Notes under the pieces: model-generated | Database searches by the model: none | What the model saw: the letters and a program-made list of their open reading frames with translations, nothing else | Told to the model about the DNA's origin: nothing | Origin: JAGXLC01 sp964461045 | GTDB lineage: Bacteria > Bacteroidota > Bacteroidia > Bacteroidales > UBA12077 | DNA: 5,120 nucleotides | NCBI GenBank assembly: GCA_964461045.1 | Contig: CAYWSJ010000158.1 | Span: 1 to 5,120 of the forward strand | Direction: 5' to 3' | Shown here: one piece after another, positions 1-5,120 of the stretch | How the letters are laid out: the number at the start of each line of letters is the position of its first letter | Numbering within the stretch: position 1 is the stretch's first letter | Translations under genes and position numbers: made by a program

Positions 1-495
1 TACCTGATTCTTTCTATAGGTATTATCCTGGTTTACATGGTTATGGCAGCCCAGTTTGAATCGTTTAAAGACCCTTTCATCATTATGTTTGCAATACCAT
101 TCACATTTGTAGGCATTATCTGGGCATTTTTCGTAACCAACCTGACATTAAGTGTTACAACATTCATCGGTGTAATCATGTTAATGGGAATTGTAGTAAA
201 CAATGGTATTGTGCTGGTAGACTATACCAAACTCCTGAGAAAAAGAGGTCATGGATTAATGGACGCTGTTATTGAAGGCGGACGTTCAAGAATGAGACCT
301 GTTCTTATGACTTCTTTCACAACCATGCTGGGAATGTTACCAATGGCATTAAGTCAGGGAATGGGAAGAGAAATGTATTCTCCCCTTGGAGTAACAATAA
401 TAGGAGGTTTGCTTGTATCGACTGTAATAACACTCATACTCGTACCAACCATTTATTCAACATTCCATATAAAAGCAGCTAAAAAAGAAAAATAA
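1..495 (+). CDS. RND-family (HAE1/AcrB-like) efflux transporter, C-terminal end (partial)
   Basis: This is the last 164 residues of an inner-membrane proton-driven RND exporter; the rest lies before the window. The reading frame is open from base 1, so the ATG at 37 is internal and not the start. Hydrophobic segments at visible residues of about 1-18, 28-48, 54-75, 98-118 and 133-153 match TM8 to TM12 of AcrB. Family landmarks are AAQFESF (16-22), GIVVNNGIVLVDY (63-75) and RPVLMTSF (99-106) followed by MLPMAL. AcrB has GLSAKNAILIVEF where this protein has the NNG motif. The protein ends in a short lysine-rich cytoplasmic tail (AAKKEK). Such pumps work with a periplasmic adaptor and a TolC-type outer-membrane channel, probably encoded upstream. 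The substrate cannot be read from this fragment. Family assignment is sure; drug versus other substrate is open. Confidence 0.95.
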   Translation, partial: YLILSIGIILVYMVMAAQFESFKDPFIIMFAIPFTFVGIIWAFFVTNLTLSVTTFIGVIMLMGIVVNNGIVLVDYTKLLRKRGHGLMDAVIEGGRSRMRPVLMTSFTTMLGMLPMALSQGMGREMYSPLGVTIIGGLLVSTVITLILVPTIYSTFHIKAAKKEK

Positions 496-507
496 AAATC
501 TTAGATT

Positions 508-813
508 ATGAAAATGATATATGTTTCCTGTAATGTAAGTGTTCGAGAGCCTCTGATAAATATGCTGGAAAAGAATGAAATTAAAGATTATCAGATCATT
601 GAAGAAGTTCCTGCGAAAAACGTAAAAGGAGCCCCCAGGCTAAACACGGCAGTATGGCCAAGTCATAACTCCTCTATATTCATGCAATTCAGAGATGACG
701 ATAGAGCCAGGGAAATTCTTAACACCATAAAAGAATTCAACAAAGAAGCTTATAATGAAAATGAACTCGTTATGGCTTGTATGTGGACACTGGACGATTA
801 TTTTTACGATTAA
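508..813 (+). CDS. PG0541-like transporter-associated small protein
   Basis: This 101-residue soluble protein has no signal peptide and no membrane segment. It begins 12 bases after the RND transporter stop, so the two are very probably co-transcribed. The sequence resembles the PG0541 family of Bacteroidetes, named after a Porphyromonas gingivalis protein encoded beside an RND efflux operon. The assignment is from memory of family features: an N-terminal strand (MKMIYVSCNVSV, 1-12), a central Gly/Pro/Trp stretch (GAPRLNTAVWPSHNSS, 41-56), a strand then an acidic turn (IFMQFRDDD, 57-65), and an aromatic acidic tail (WTLDDYFYD, 93-101). The strand-helix-strand layout suggests a small ferredoxin-like, PII-type fold, which would fit a cytoplasmic regulator or sensor of the pump. 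That role is inference. ATG at 508 is chosen; a second Met two codons later (514) is possible. Confidence 0.8.
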   Translation: MKMIYVSCNVSVREPLINMLEKNEIKDYQIIEEVPAKNVKGAPRLNTAVWPSHNSSIFMQFRDDDRAREILNTIKEFNKEAYNENELVMACMWTLDDYFYD

Positions 814-829
814 TCCTAAATTCAGGTTA

Positions 830-874
830 AAAAACATCGGTATAAATCAAATGAGGTTTTCACCCGATGTTTTT
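830..874 (+). terminator. Probable intrinsic terminator of the RND/PG0541 unit
   Basis: An 11-bp perfect stem pairs AAAAACATCGG (830-840) with CCGATGTTTTT (864-874), with a 23-base loop. The 3' arm itself ends in five T. It lies 16 bases after the stop of the PG0541-like gene. The loop is long and the T-run is short, so efficiency is uncertain. The flanking A and T tracts mean the hairpin may act in both directions. Confidence 0.6.
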
Positions 875-875
875 A

Positions 876-883
876 TATATTTG
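876..883 (+). promoter_or_regulatory. Bacteroidetes-type -7 element for the DUF2147 gene
   Basis: TATATTTG matches the TAnnTTTG consensus of the Bacteroidetes primary sigma factor. It sits 30 bases before the chosen ATG at 914, leaving a short leader. No good -33 TTTG lies at the expected distance, so the call rests on one box and its position right after the terminator hairpin. Confidence 0.45.
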
Positions 884-913
884 GTAATGAATAAAAACCA
901 AAATCTCAGGATT

Positions 914-1375
914 ATGAAAAAATTGCTTTTTACACTTTTTATAGCAGGACTGGTTAGTACATTCTCTTATGGTCAGAAGAAAGAAAATAAAGTTATTGGC
1001 TATTGGCTTACAGAAGAAGGAGAATCACAGGTTCATATTTTTAAAGACAATGGAAAATTTCATGGCAAAATTGTCTGGCTGGAAGAACCTTACGAAGAAG
1101 ACGGAACACCCAAACAGGATGATGAAAATCCAAAGGAAAAACTTAGAGACAGAAAAATATTAGGCCTGCAGTTACTCAAAAACTTTGAGTATGATGAAGA
1201 TGATGAAAGATGGGAAGATGGAAAAATTTACGATGCAAAATCTGGAAACACCTATAAGTGCCGGATGTGGTTTGAAGACGGCTACGATAAGCTTTACATA
1301 AAAGGTTATATTGGAATCTCCGTAATTGGCAGGACCACAAAATGGACCAGGGAAGCAAACAAACGTTCTCTGTAA
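914..1375 (+). CDS. DUF2147 family secreted protein
   Basis: This 153-residue protein has a signal peptide: MKK, a hydrophobic core (LLFTLFIAGLVSTF, 4-17) and a likely cut near SYG/QKK (20-21). The mature part is a single DUF2147 domain with its usual landmarks: GYWLTEEGESQVHIF (29-43), GKFHGKIVWLEEP (47-59), an acidic linker with NPKEKLRDRKILG (72-84), IYDAKSGNTYKCRM (105-118) and the closing LYIKGYIGISVIGRTTKWTR (127-146). The domain is probably a small beta-rich lipocalin-like fold exported to the periplasm; its biochemical role is unknown. The frame is open further upstream to an ATG at 755, but that would overlap the preceding gene and bury the signal peptide. ATG 914, with CAGG (907-910) just before it, is therefore preferred. 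No operon partner is evident, since a tRNA follows on the same strand. Confidence 0.88.
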   Translation: MKKLLFTLFIAGLVSTFSYGQKKENKVIGYWLTEEGESQVHIFKDNGKFHGKIVWLEEPYEEDGTPKQDDENPKEKLRDRKILGLQLLKNFEYDEDDERWEDGKIYDAKSGNTYKCRMWFEDGYDKLYIKGYIGISVIGRTTKWTREANKRSL

Positions 1376-1413
1376 TTTAAAGAAGCATTTTTTTAAAATC
1401 ACCCGGAGATTTA

Positions 1414-1421
1414 TAACTTTG
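1414..1421 (+). promoter_or_regulatory. -7 element for tRNA-Ser
   Basis: TAACTTTG fits TAnnTTTG exactly. It ends 11 bases before the first base of the tRNA, so transcription would start a few bases upstream of the mature 5' end. No clear -33 box is seen, because the upstream sequence is a T-run followed by AAAAT. Confidence 0.5.
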
Positions 1422-1432
1422 TCAACCATTCA

Positions 1433-1521
1433 GGAGAGATGGCAGAGAGGTCGAATGCGGCGGTCTCGAAAACCGTTGTCCGGCAATCGCCGGACCGGGG
1501 GTTCGAATCCCCCTCTCTCCG
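1433..1521 (+). tRNA. tRNA-Ser (anticodon CGA)
   Basis: This is an 89-base type II tRNA. The acceptor stem pairs GGAGAGA (1433-1439) with TCTCTCC (1514-1520), with discriminator G1521. The D stem is GCA/TGC (1442-1444/1456-1458). The anticodon stem is GCGGT/ACCGT (1460-1464/1472-1476) around the loop CTCGAAA, which gives anticodon CGA (1467-1469) reading the serine codon UCG. The long variable arm is a 7-bp hairpin, GTCCGGC/GCCGGAC (1478-1484/1489-1495), as expected for serine. The T arm is GGGGG/CCCCC with the loop TTCGAAT (1502-1508). CCA is not encoded: the next bases are CATTTT, so the end must be added by the CCA-adding enzyme. Confidence 0.97.
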
Positions 1522-1590
1522 CATTTTAATATCCTTTTAGACATTATTTTTTGTCGTAAGGAACACAAATAATACTAAACATTTTTTTTG

Positions 1591-1598
1591 TAATTTTG
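1591..1598 (+). promoter_or_regulatory. -7 element for the thiamine operon
   Basis: TAATTTTG matches TAnnTTTG. It lies 39 bases before the riboswitch aptamer, so a start near 1605 would give a transcript carrying the whole aptamer and terminator. A T-run sits directly upstream, and no TTTG is found at the usual -33 spacing. Position relative to the riboswitch makes this the best operon promoter candidate. Confidence 0.5.
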
Positions 1599-1637
1599 TA
1601 CCAACATTACAAACGTTCTCTAAAACAATTATAATTA

Positions 1638-1718
1638 GTTCCAGGGGTGCTTGTTCAACCTGAGCAGGCTGAGAGTATACCCTTAGAACCTGATCTGCTT
1701 AATGGCAGCGCAGGGAAC
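1638..1718 (+). ncRNA. TPP riboswitch aptamer (thi box)
   Basis: This cis-acting RNA binds thiamine pyrophosphate and controls the downstream thiamine genes. The thi-box landmarks are all present in order: GGGGTGC (1644-1650), CTGAGA (1669-1674), ACCC (1679-1682), ACCTGAT (1688-1694), TAAT (1700-1703) and CAGCGCAGGGAA (1706-1717). P1 closes as GTTCC/GGAAC (1638-1642/1714-1718), P2 as GGGT/ACCC (1645-1648/1679-1682) and P5 as CTGC/GCAG (1695-1698/1705-1708). The P3 arm is short. It is followed by an intrinsic terminator and then thiamine genes, so the likely mechanism is TPP-induced transcription termination. Confidence 0.96.
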
Positions 1719-1746
1719 CGGAATATAATGAGATATAATTCATTAT

Positions 1747-1792
1747 AGCCGTTTGGCTGGGCTGCAGGAGCACAGGTAAACGGCTTTTTTTT
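1747..1792 (+). terminator. Riboswitch-controlled intrinsic terminator
   Basis: An 8-bp stem, AGCCGTTT (1747-1754) with AAACGGCT (1778-1785), runs directly into eight T (1785-1792). The 23-base interior can pair further as CTG/CAG (1757-1759/1773-1775) and GCT/AGC (1761-1763/1769-1771), giving a long imperfect hairpin. It lies between the TPP aptamer and the first operon gene, the place expected for the expression platform. It should form when TPP is bound and stop transcription 20 bases before the methyltransferase ATG. Confidence 0.88.
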
Positions 1793-1811
1793 ATTATTAA
1801 AACTCATTGTC

Positions 1812-2534
1812 ATGAAAACAAAAACCAACACAAAGAAATCACTATCATTCGACCAGTATGCTAATAAGTATGACGCATGGTTTATGGAAAATGAAAACCT
1901 TCTGAAATCAGAAGTGGCCTTAGTGGCACATGCACTCGGAAATCCGGGCAGAACACTTTCCATAGGTTGCGGTAGTGGATTATTTGAATACTTTCTGAAA
2001 AAAGATTTTAATATAGAAGTTAATGAAGGAATTGAACCCTCTGAATCTATGGCTGAAATAGCCAGGAAACGTGGTATGGAAGTTCGAATTGGAACTGCAG
2101 AGGAAAGCTCTTATGGTGAAGAAGAATATGATACAATTCTCTTCAACGGAACTCCAAGCTATATAAGTGATATTAACACTGCCTTTGAGAAGGCCTATTA
2201 TGCACTAAAGAAAGGAGGCAGAATAATCGTTATTGATGTTCCCAAAGAGGGCTCTTTTGCCATGTTATATAACCTGGCAAAAACTGTAGGTTCATGGGAA
2301 GATATCGTTTTTAAAGGGGTCAAACCCGGTTCGGTTTATCCGATTGAATTTGTAAAAGATGCTAATTGGAGAACGACTCTTGAAAAGGCAGATATTTTAA
2401 AATCTATAGGTTACATAAATTTCTATTATGCACAAACCCTTACAAAGCATCCTCTTTATTCAAACGAAGAGTTTGAAGAACCTCAGCAAGGGTATGAAAA
2501 AGGAGATTATGTAGCCATTGTTTGTGAAAAATAA
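1812..2534 (+). CDS. Class I SAM-dependent methyltransferase, thiamine-operon associated
   Basis: This 240-residue soluble protein has a Rossmann-type SAM-binding fold. It shows FDQYANKYDAWF (13-24), a common lead-in of UbiE/Methyltransf_11-like enzymes; motif I SIGCGSG (50-56); the acidic strand-2 end GIEPS (73-77), whose Glu would hold the SAM ribose; a motif-II-like YDTILFNGTPSYI (106-118); and LKKGGRIIVID (132-142). The C-terminal third (about 143-240) is the substrate-specific part, with aromatic stretches such as INFYYAQTL (202-210), and I do not recognise it. It is the first gene after the TPP riboswitch terminator and is followed by thiM after 8 bases, so it should be repressed by TPP with the thi genes. 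No known step of thiamine salvage needs a methyltransferase; the substrate is unknown. ATG 1812 is the first start after the terminator and has no obvious Shine-Dalgarno sequence. Confidence 0.88.
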   Translation: MKTKTNTKKSLSFDQYANKYDAWFMENENLLKSEVALVAHALGNPGRTLSIGCGSGLFEYFLKKDFNIEVNEGIEPSESMAEIARKRGMEVRIGTAEESSYGEEEYDTILFNGTPSYISDINTAFEKAYYALKKGGRIIVIDVPKEGSFAMLYNLAKTVGSWEDIVFKGVKPGSVYPIEFVKDANWRTTLEKADILKSIGYINFYYAQTLTKHPLYSNEEFEEPQQGYEKGDYVAIVCEK

Positions 2535-2542
2535 AAATTAAT

Positions 2543-3337
2543 ATGATTATGGTACAAAAAGAACAATTCATAAAAGACCTTGAAAAACTAAGACAAAATG
2601 CACCTTTGGTTCACAACATTACAAATTATGTGGTAATGAATACAAGTGCCAATTCTCTCTTATCAATAGGTGCCTCACCTGTAATGGCTCATGCTATTGA
2701 AGAGATGAGAGAAATGGTTTCAATTGCCAGTGCATTGATGATAAATATCGGAACCCTGAGCAATAAATGGGTAGAAGCAATGTTTCTGGCAGGAAATGAA
2801 GCCAAAGCAAAAGGTATACCGGTGATTCTTGATCCGGTAGGTGCTGGTGCAACCTCTTACAGAACCGATACAGCAAAAAAGCTCATAGAGGATGTACAAC
2901 CAGATATAATCAGAGGCAATGCATCGGAAATTATGGCACTGGCAAAAGCAGGCATTCAGACAAAAGGAGTGGACAGCACTGCTGAATCAGACTCTGCTCT
3001 GGATATAGCCAAAGAAATGGCAAAAAAAACAGGAGCAGTAATAAGCATTAGCGGAAAAACTGATTATATTACAGACGGGGAAACTGTACATTCTGTTGAA
3101 AAAGGACATCCACTGATGGGAAAAATCACAGGAACAGGGTGTGCTGCCTCATCAATTTCAGGCGCTTTTGCAAGCATCAACAACAATTATCTTGAAGCAG
3201 CGACTGAAGCAATGATCGCTATGGGAATTGCCGGTGAAATGGCTGGTGAACAAGCCGATGCCCCGGGAACTTTCCAGGTTAAATTTCTCGATTCTTTATA
3301 TAAAATGGATGAAAAAGAGATAGGAAAAAGATTGTAA
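2543..3337 (+). CDS. thiM: Hydroxyethylthiazole kinase ThiM
   Basis: ThiM phosphorylates 4-methyl-5-(2-hydroxyethyl)thiazole with ATP to give the thiazole phosphate used by ThiE, a cytoplasmic salvage step. The 264-residue length is normal for the family (about 260). Landmarks in order are PLVHNITNYVVMNTSAN (21-37), GASPVMAHA (43-51), INIGTLS (68-74), the substrate and Mg-ATP region PVILDPVGAGAT (93-104), IRGNASEI (123-130), SGKTDYITDG (170-179) and the anion-hole motif GTGCAASS (197-204) with the conserved Cys200. The gene starts 8 bases after the methyltransferase and its stop directly abuts thiE, so translation is likely coupled. The first residues are MIM, so the ATG at 2549 is an alternative start. 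No key residue is missing. Confidence 0.97.
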   Translation: MIMVQKEQFIKDLEKLRQNAPLVHNITNYVVMNTSANSLLSIGASPVMAHAIEEMREMVSIASALMINIGTLSNKWVEAMFLAGNEAKAKGIPVILDPVGAGATSYRTDTAKKLIEDVQPDIIRGNASEIMALAKAGIQTKGVDSTAESDSALDIAKEMAKKTGAVISISGKTDYITDGETVHSVEKGHPLMGKITGTGCAASSISGAFASINNNYLEAATEAMIAMGIAGEMAGEQADAPGTFQVKFLDSLYKMDEKEIGKRL

Positions 3338-3340
3338 GTG

Positions 3341-3991
3341 ATGCGCAAAAAAGATTTAAATATAGACCTTTACCTGGTCACCGACAGGGGACTGTCGCTT
3401 GACAGGCCCCTTGACTGGGTAGTGGAAAAGGCTGTCAAAGGCGGAACAACCATTGTCCAGCTCAGAGAAAAAGACATTGAAACAAGAGATTTTATTGAGC
3501 TGGCTAAAAACCTAAAATCCATCCTCAAAAGATACAATGTTCCGCTTCTGATCAATGACCGGATTGATATTGCCCTTGCAACAGGTGCAGACGGTGTTCA
3601 TATAGGCCAGTCGGACATGCCTTACAAGGAAGCGAGAAGATTGCTGGGTAAAGATGCCATTATAGGTCTTTCTGTAGAATCGATTGAACAAGCAAAAGAA
3701 GCAAACGAATTTGATGTGGATTATGTGGCCATCAGCCCGGTATACACAACCCCTACCAAAAAAGAATTAAAACAGGACCTGGGACTTGAAGGAGTAAGAA
3801 AAATCTCTGAAATTTCACGGCACCCTTCTGTTGGCATTGGAAGCATTAAAAAACATAACGCAGGAGATGTCATAACAGCAGGAGCCGATGGAATAGCTGT
3901 TGTATCCGGAATATGTTCTGCAGACGATCCGCAGAAAGCAGCCGGAGAACTCCTATATGAAGTGCATAAAGCCAAAAATTTGGCTAAATAG
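3341..3991 (+). CDS. thiE: Thiamine-phosphate synthase ThiE
   Basis: ThiE condenses HMP diphosphate with thiazole phosphate to thiamine monophosphate and pyrophosphate in the cytoplasm. This is a 216-residue TIM-barrel protein of normal length. It has DLYLVTDR (9-16), IVQLREKD (38-45), LLINDRIDIALATGADGVHIGQ (69-90, two adjoining motifs), the pyrophosphate-binding ISPVYTTPTKK (131-141), VGIGSI (164-169, where VAIGGI is more usual) and GIAVVSGI (184-191). The single domain shows no fusion to ThiD or ThiN. ATG 3341 is chosen. A GTG at 3338, immediately after the thiM stop, is in frame and would add one residue. thiL follows after 49 bases, the largest gap in the operon. Confidence 0.97.
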   Translation: MRKKDLNIDLYLVTDRGLSLDRPLDWVVEKAVKGGTTIVQLREKDIETRDFIELAKNLKSILKRYNVPLLINDRIDIALATGADGVHIGQSDMPYKEARRLLGKDAIIGLSVESIEQAKEANEFDVDYVAISPVYTTPTKKELKQDLGLEGVRKISEISRHPSVGIGSIKKHNAGDVITAGADGIAVVSGICSADDPQKAAGELLYEVHKAKNLAK

Positions 3992-3999
3992 GTTTTTTT
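3970..3999 (+). other. Hairpin plus T-run at the thiE end (possible weak attenuator)
   Basis: AGCCAAA (3970-3976) is an inverted repeat of TTTGGCT (3979-3985), best folded as a 6-bp stem with a 4-base loop. It overlaps the last codons of thiE, and seven T follow at 3993-3999. The seven-base spacer between stem and T-run is unfavourable for a standard terminator. It may lower read-through into thiL or protect the 3' end of a processed transcript; this is inference. Confidence 0.3.
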
Positions 4000-4040
4000 C
4001 AAGAACTTTATACAATTATCTTAAAAATCAATATAATACA

Positions 4041-5042
4041 ATGAAGCTTTCAAGCATTGGGGAATTCGGATTAATTGAAGAATATATTGCCCCTGAATTT
4101 AAAAACCTGATTCAAAAACACATGACCGGAATCGGAGACGATTGTGCTATCATTCCGGTAGGTAAGACAACCAGTCACCTCTTCACCACCGACATGCTGA
4201 TTGAAAAAACACATTTCCTGAGAGAAAAAATTAGTCCCTTCCAGTTGGGATTTAAATCACTGGCTGTAAATCTGAGCGATATTGCAGCTATGGGAGGCAA
4301 ACCAATTTCTTCATTCCTTTCTGTTGGTCTACCCGAAGAGATTGACATAGAATGGATTAAGGAGTTCATGAGAGGGTATAAAGATCTCAGTGAAAAAGAA
4401 AACACCCCTCTGCTAGGAGGAGATACAACCAAATCGGAAGACAAAATAATAATTAACGTAGGAGTTACCGGTGAAATTCAAAATGATAGGATTAAACGAA
4501 GAAATGCAGCGAGAGAAGGTGATATAATCTGTGTTACAAACACACTTGGAGATTCAGCAGGAGGATTGCAATGCATCCTGAACAATATCAGAATTTCTGA
4601 AAAAAATCAAAAATTATTCGACCAGCACCTCACCCCCTATCCTCATGTAAAAGAAGGACAATGGCTCGCAGAAAGAGAAGAGGTACACGCAATGATTGAC
4701 ATTTCTGATGGACTTAGCTCCGACTTGATGCACATTCTTAAAGCATCCAATGCAAAAGCACATATCGAAGTGGAAAAAATACCCATGACAAAAGAGCTTA
4801 TTGAAACCGCTGAAAAACAAAACTGGAACAGCCTTGAAATGGCCGTTTCCGGTGGAGAGGATTATGGTCTGTTATTAACAATAGATAAAAACGCATTTTC
4901 TTCAGTAAAAAAAGCCTTTATCAGAGAATTCCAGAAAGAATTATTCCCTGTAGGTGAAATCGTCACAGGTGAGGCCAAAATTCAATATTTTAAAGAAAAC
5001 AAACCCATAGATAATATCCGGAGAGGGTATACACATTTCTAA
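4041..5042 (+). CDS. thiL: Thiamine-monophosphate kinase ThiL
   Basis: ThiL phosphorylates thiamine monophosphate with ATP to thiamine pyrophosphate, the active cofactor and the ligand of the upstream riboswitch. The 333-residue protein belongs to the PurM/AIR-synthase-like superfamily and is close to the usual length (about 325). Landmarks are SIGEFGLIEEYI (5-16), the metal-binding GIGDDCAII (30-38), TTDMLIEKTHF (49-59), KSLAVNLSDIAAMGGKP (72-88), PLLGGDTTKS (123-132), VTNTLGDSAGG (165-175), MIDISDGLSSDL (218-229) and SGGEDYGLL (270-278). ATG 4041 is chosen because the family N-terminus begins with this Gly-Glu-Phe motif; an open frame back to 3900 lies inside thiE and is not real. The next gene starts 13 bases later, so thiL and thiD are linked. 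Confidence 0.97.
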   Translation: MKLSSIGEFGLIEEYIAPEFKNLIQKHMTGIGDDCAIIPVGKTTSHLFTTDMLIEKTHFLREKISPFQLGFKSLAVNLSDIAAMGGKPISSFLSVGLPEEIDIEWIKEFMRGYKDLSEKENTPLLGGDTTKSEDKIIINVGVTGEIQNDRIKRRNAAREGDIICVTNTLGDSAGGLQCILNNIRISEKNQKLFDQHLTPYPHVKEGQWLAEREEVHAMIDISDGLSSDLMHILKASNAKAHIEVEKIPMTKELIETAEKQNWNSLEMAVSGGEDYGLLLTIDKNAFSSVKKAFIREFQKELFPVGEIVTGEAKIQYFKENKPIDNIRRGYTHF

Positions 5043-5055
5043 ACCTCCTTTAAAT

Positions 5056-5120
5056 ATGGAAGAAACAAAAAAATATAAAAAAGCAATAACCATTGCGGGT
5101 TCCGACAGCGGCGGAGGAGC
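5056..5120 (+). CDS. thiD: HMP/HMP-phosphate kinase ThiD, N-terminal start (partial)
   Basis: Only the first 21 codons and two bases are present; the gene continues past the window. After a lysine-rich start the protein reads AITIAGSDSGGGA (from residue 10), the diagnostic N-terminal strand and glycine turn of ThiD in the ribokinase-like family. ThiD phosphorylates HMP to HMP-P and then to HMP-PP, the pyrimidine partner for ThiE. A pyridoxal kinase paralogue shares this motif, but the place directly after thiL in a TPP-riboswitch operon favours ThiD. Whether it is fused to another domain cannot be seen. Confidence 0.88.
   Translation, partial: MEETKKYKKAITIAGSDSGGG

Noticed and set aside
755..913. 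An upstream in-frame extension of the DUF2147 gene to an ATG at 755.
   Set aside because: It would overlap the PG0541-like gene, run through the terminator hairpin and promoter, and place the signal peptide in the middle of the protein.
1326..1529. A 67-codon open frame running from the DUF2147 end through the tRNA.
   Set aside because: It covers a clear tRNA-Ser and another gene's end, and has no start context or family resemblance.
1522..1590. A possible small gene or tRNA terminator in the AT-rich stretch after tRNA-Ser.
   Set aside because: No open frame with support and no stable inverted repeat before a T-run was seen; only T-rich sequence leading into the thiamine promoter.
1359..1621. 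A 13-base direct repeat, ACAAACGTTCTCT, at 1359-1371 and 1609-1621, flanking the tRNA-Ser gene, which could suggest an attachment-site or insertion scar.
   Set aside because: The first copy lies inside the coding end of the DUF2147 gene, neither copy matches the tRNA 3' end, and there is no integrase or foreign gene between them. One 13-base match in 5 kb of AT-rich DNA can arise by chance.
1655..1963. A 102-codon open frame on the minus strand across the riboswitch and the methyltransferase start.
   Set aside because: It is antisense to a structured TPP aptamer and a terminator, and its protein is low in recognisable features.
3721..4002. Minus-strand open frames inside thiE (3721-4002) and inside thiL (4175-4444, 4614-4820).
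   Set aside because: They are shadows of well-supported conserved genes on the plus strand, with no start signal or family likeness.
3900..4040. An upstream start for thiL at 3900 inside thiE.
   Set aside because: The ThiL family N-terminus aligns with the Met at 4041; the extra 47 residues are out-of-frame thiE sequence and the T-run.

Overview
The window reads as chromosomal DNA from a member of the Bacteroidetes. The DNA is AT-rich and most starts lack a clear Shine-Dalgarno sequence. Three intergenic stretches carry a TAnnTTTG element, the -7 box of Bacteroidetes promoters. The RND pump is followed by a small protein of the PG0541 type, an arrangement I associate with this phylum. I cannot assign a genus.

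Left part (1-1375). The window opens inside the C-terminal membrane domain of an RND-family efflux transporter. It is followed after 12 bases by a 101-residue PG0541-like transporter-associated protein, probably in the same operon. A hairpin with a T-run (830-874) likely ends that unit. A -7 element then precedes a small secreted DUF2147 protein (914-1375).

Middle (1376-1811). This 436-base stretch without protein genes is fully used by RNA features. It holds a -7 element and a type II tRNA-Ser with anticodon CGA (1433-1521), then a second -7 element (1591-1598), a TPP (thi-box) riboswitch aptamer (1638-1718) and a strong intrinsic terminator (1747-1792) that ends 19 bases before the next gene.

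Right part (1812-5120). A tightly packed thiamine operon lies downstream of the riboswitch: a class I SAM-dependent methyltransferase of unknown substrate, thiM, thiE, thiL and the first 21 codons of thiD, which runs off the window. ThiM makes thiazole phosphate and ThiD makes HMP diphosphate. ThiE joins them to thiamine phosphate, and ThiL phosphorylates that to the cofactor TPP. Rising TPP should bind the leader RNA and shut the operon off by termination. The four thi genes form a complete salvage and assembly route from thiazole alcohol plus HMP. No de novo gene (thiC, thiG, thiH, thiS, thiF) is in the window.

The least explained element is the methyltransferase, which occupies the first, riboswitch-proximal position and has no recognised role in thiamine metabolism. 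The rest is mostly well understood, and I see no clear mobile element, CRISPR array or defence system.
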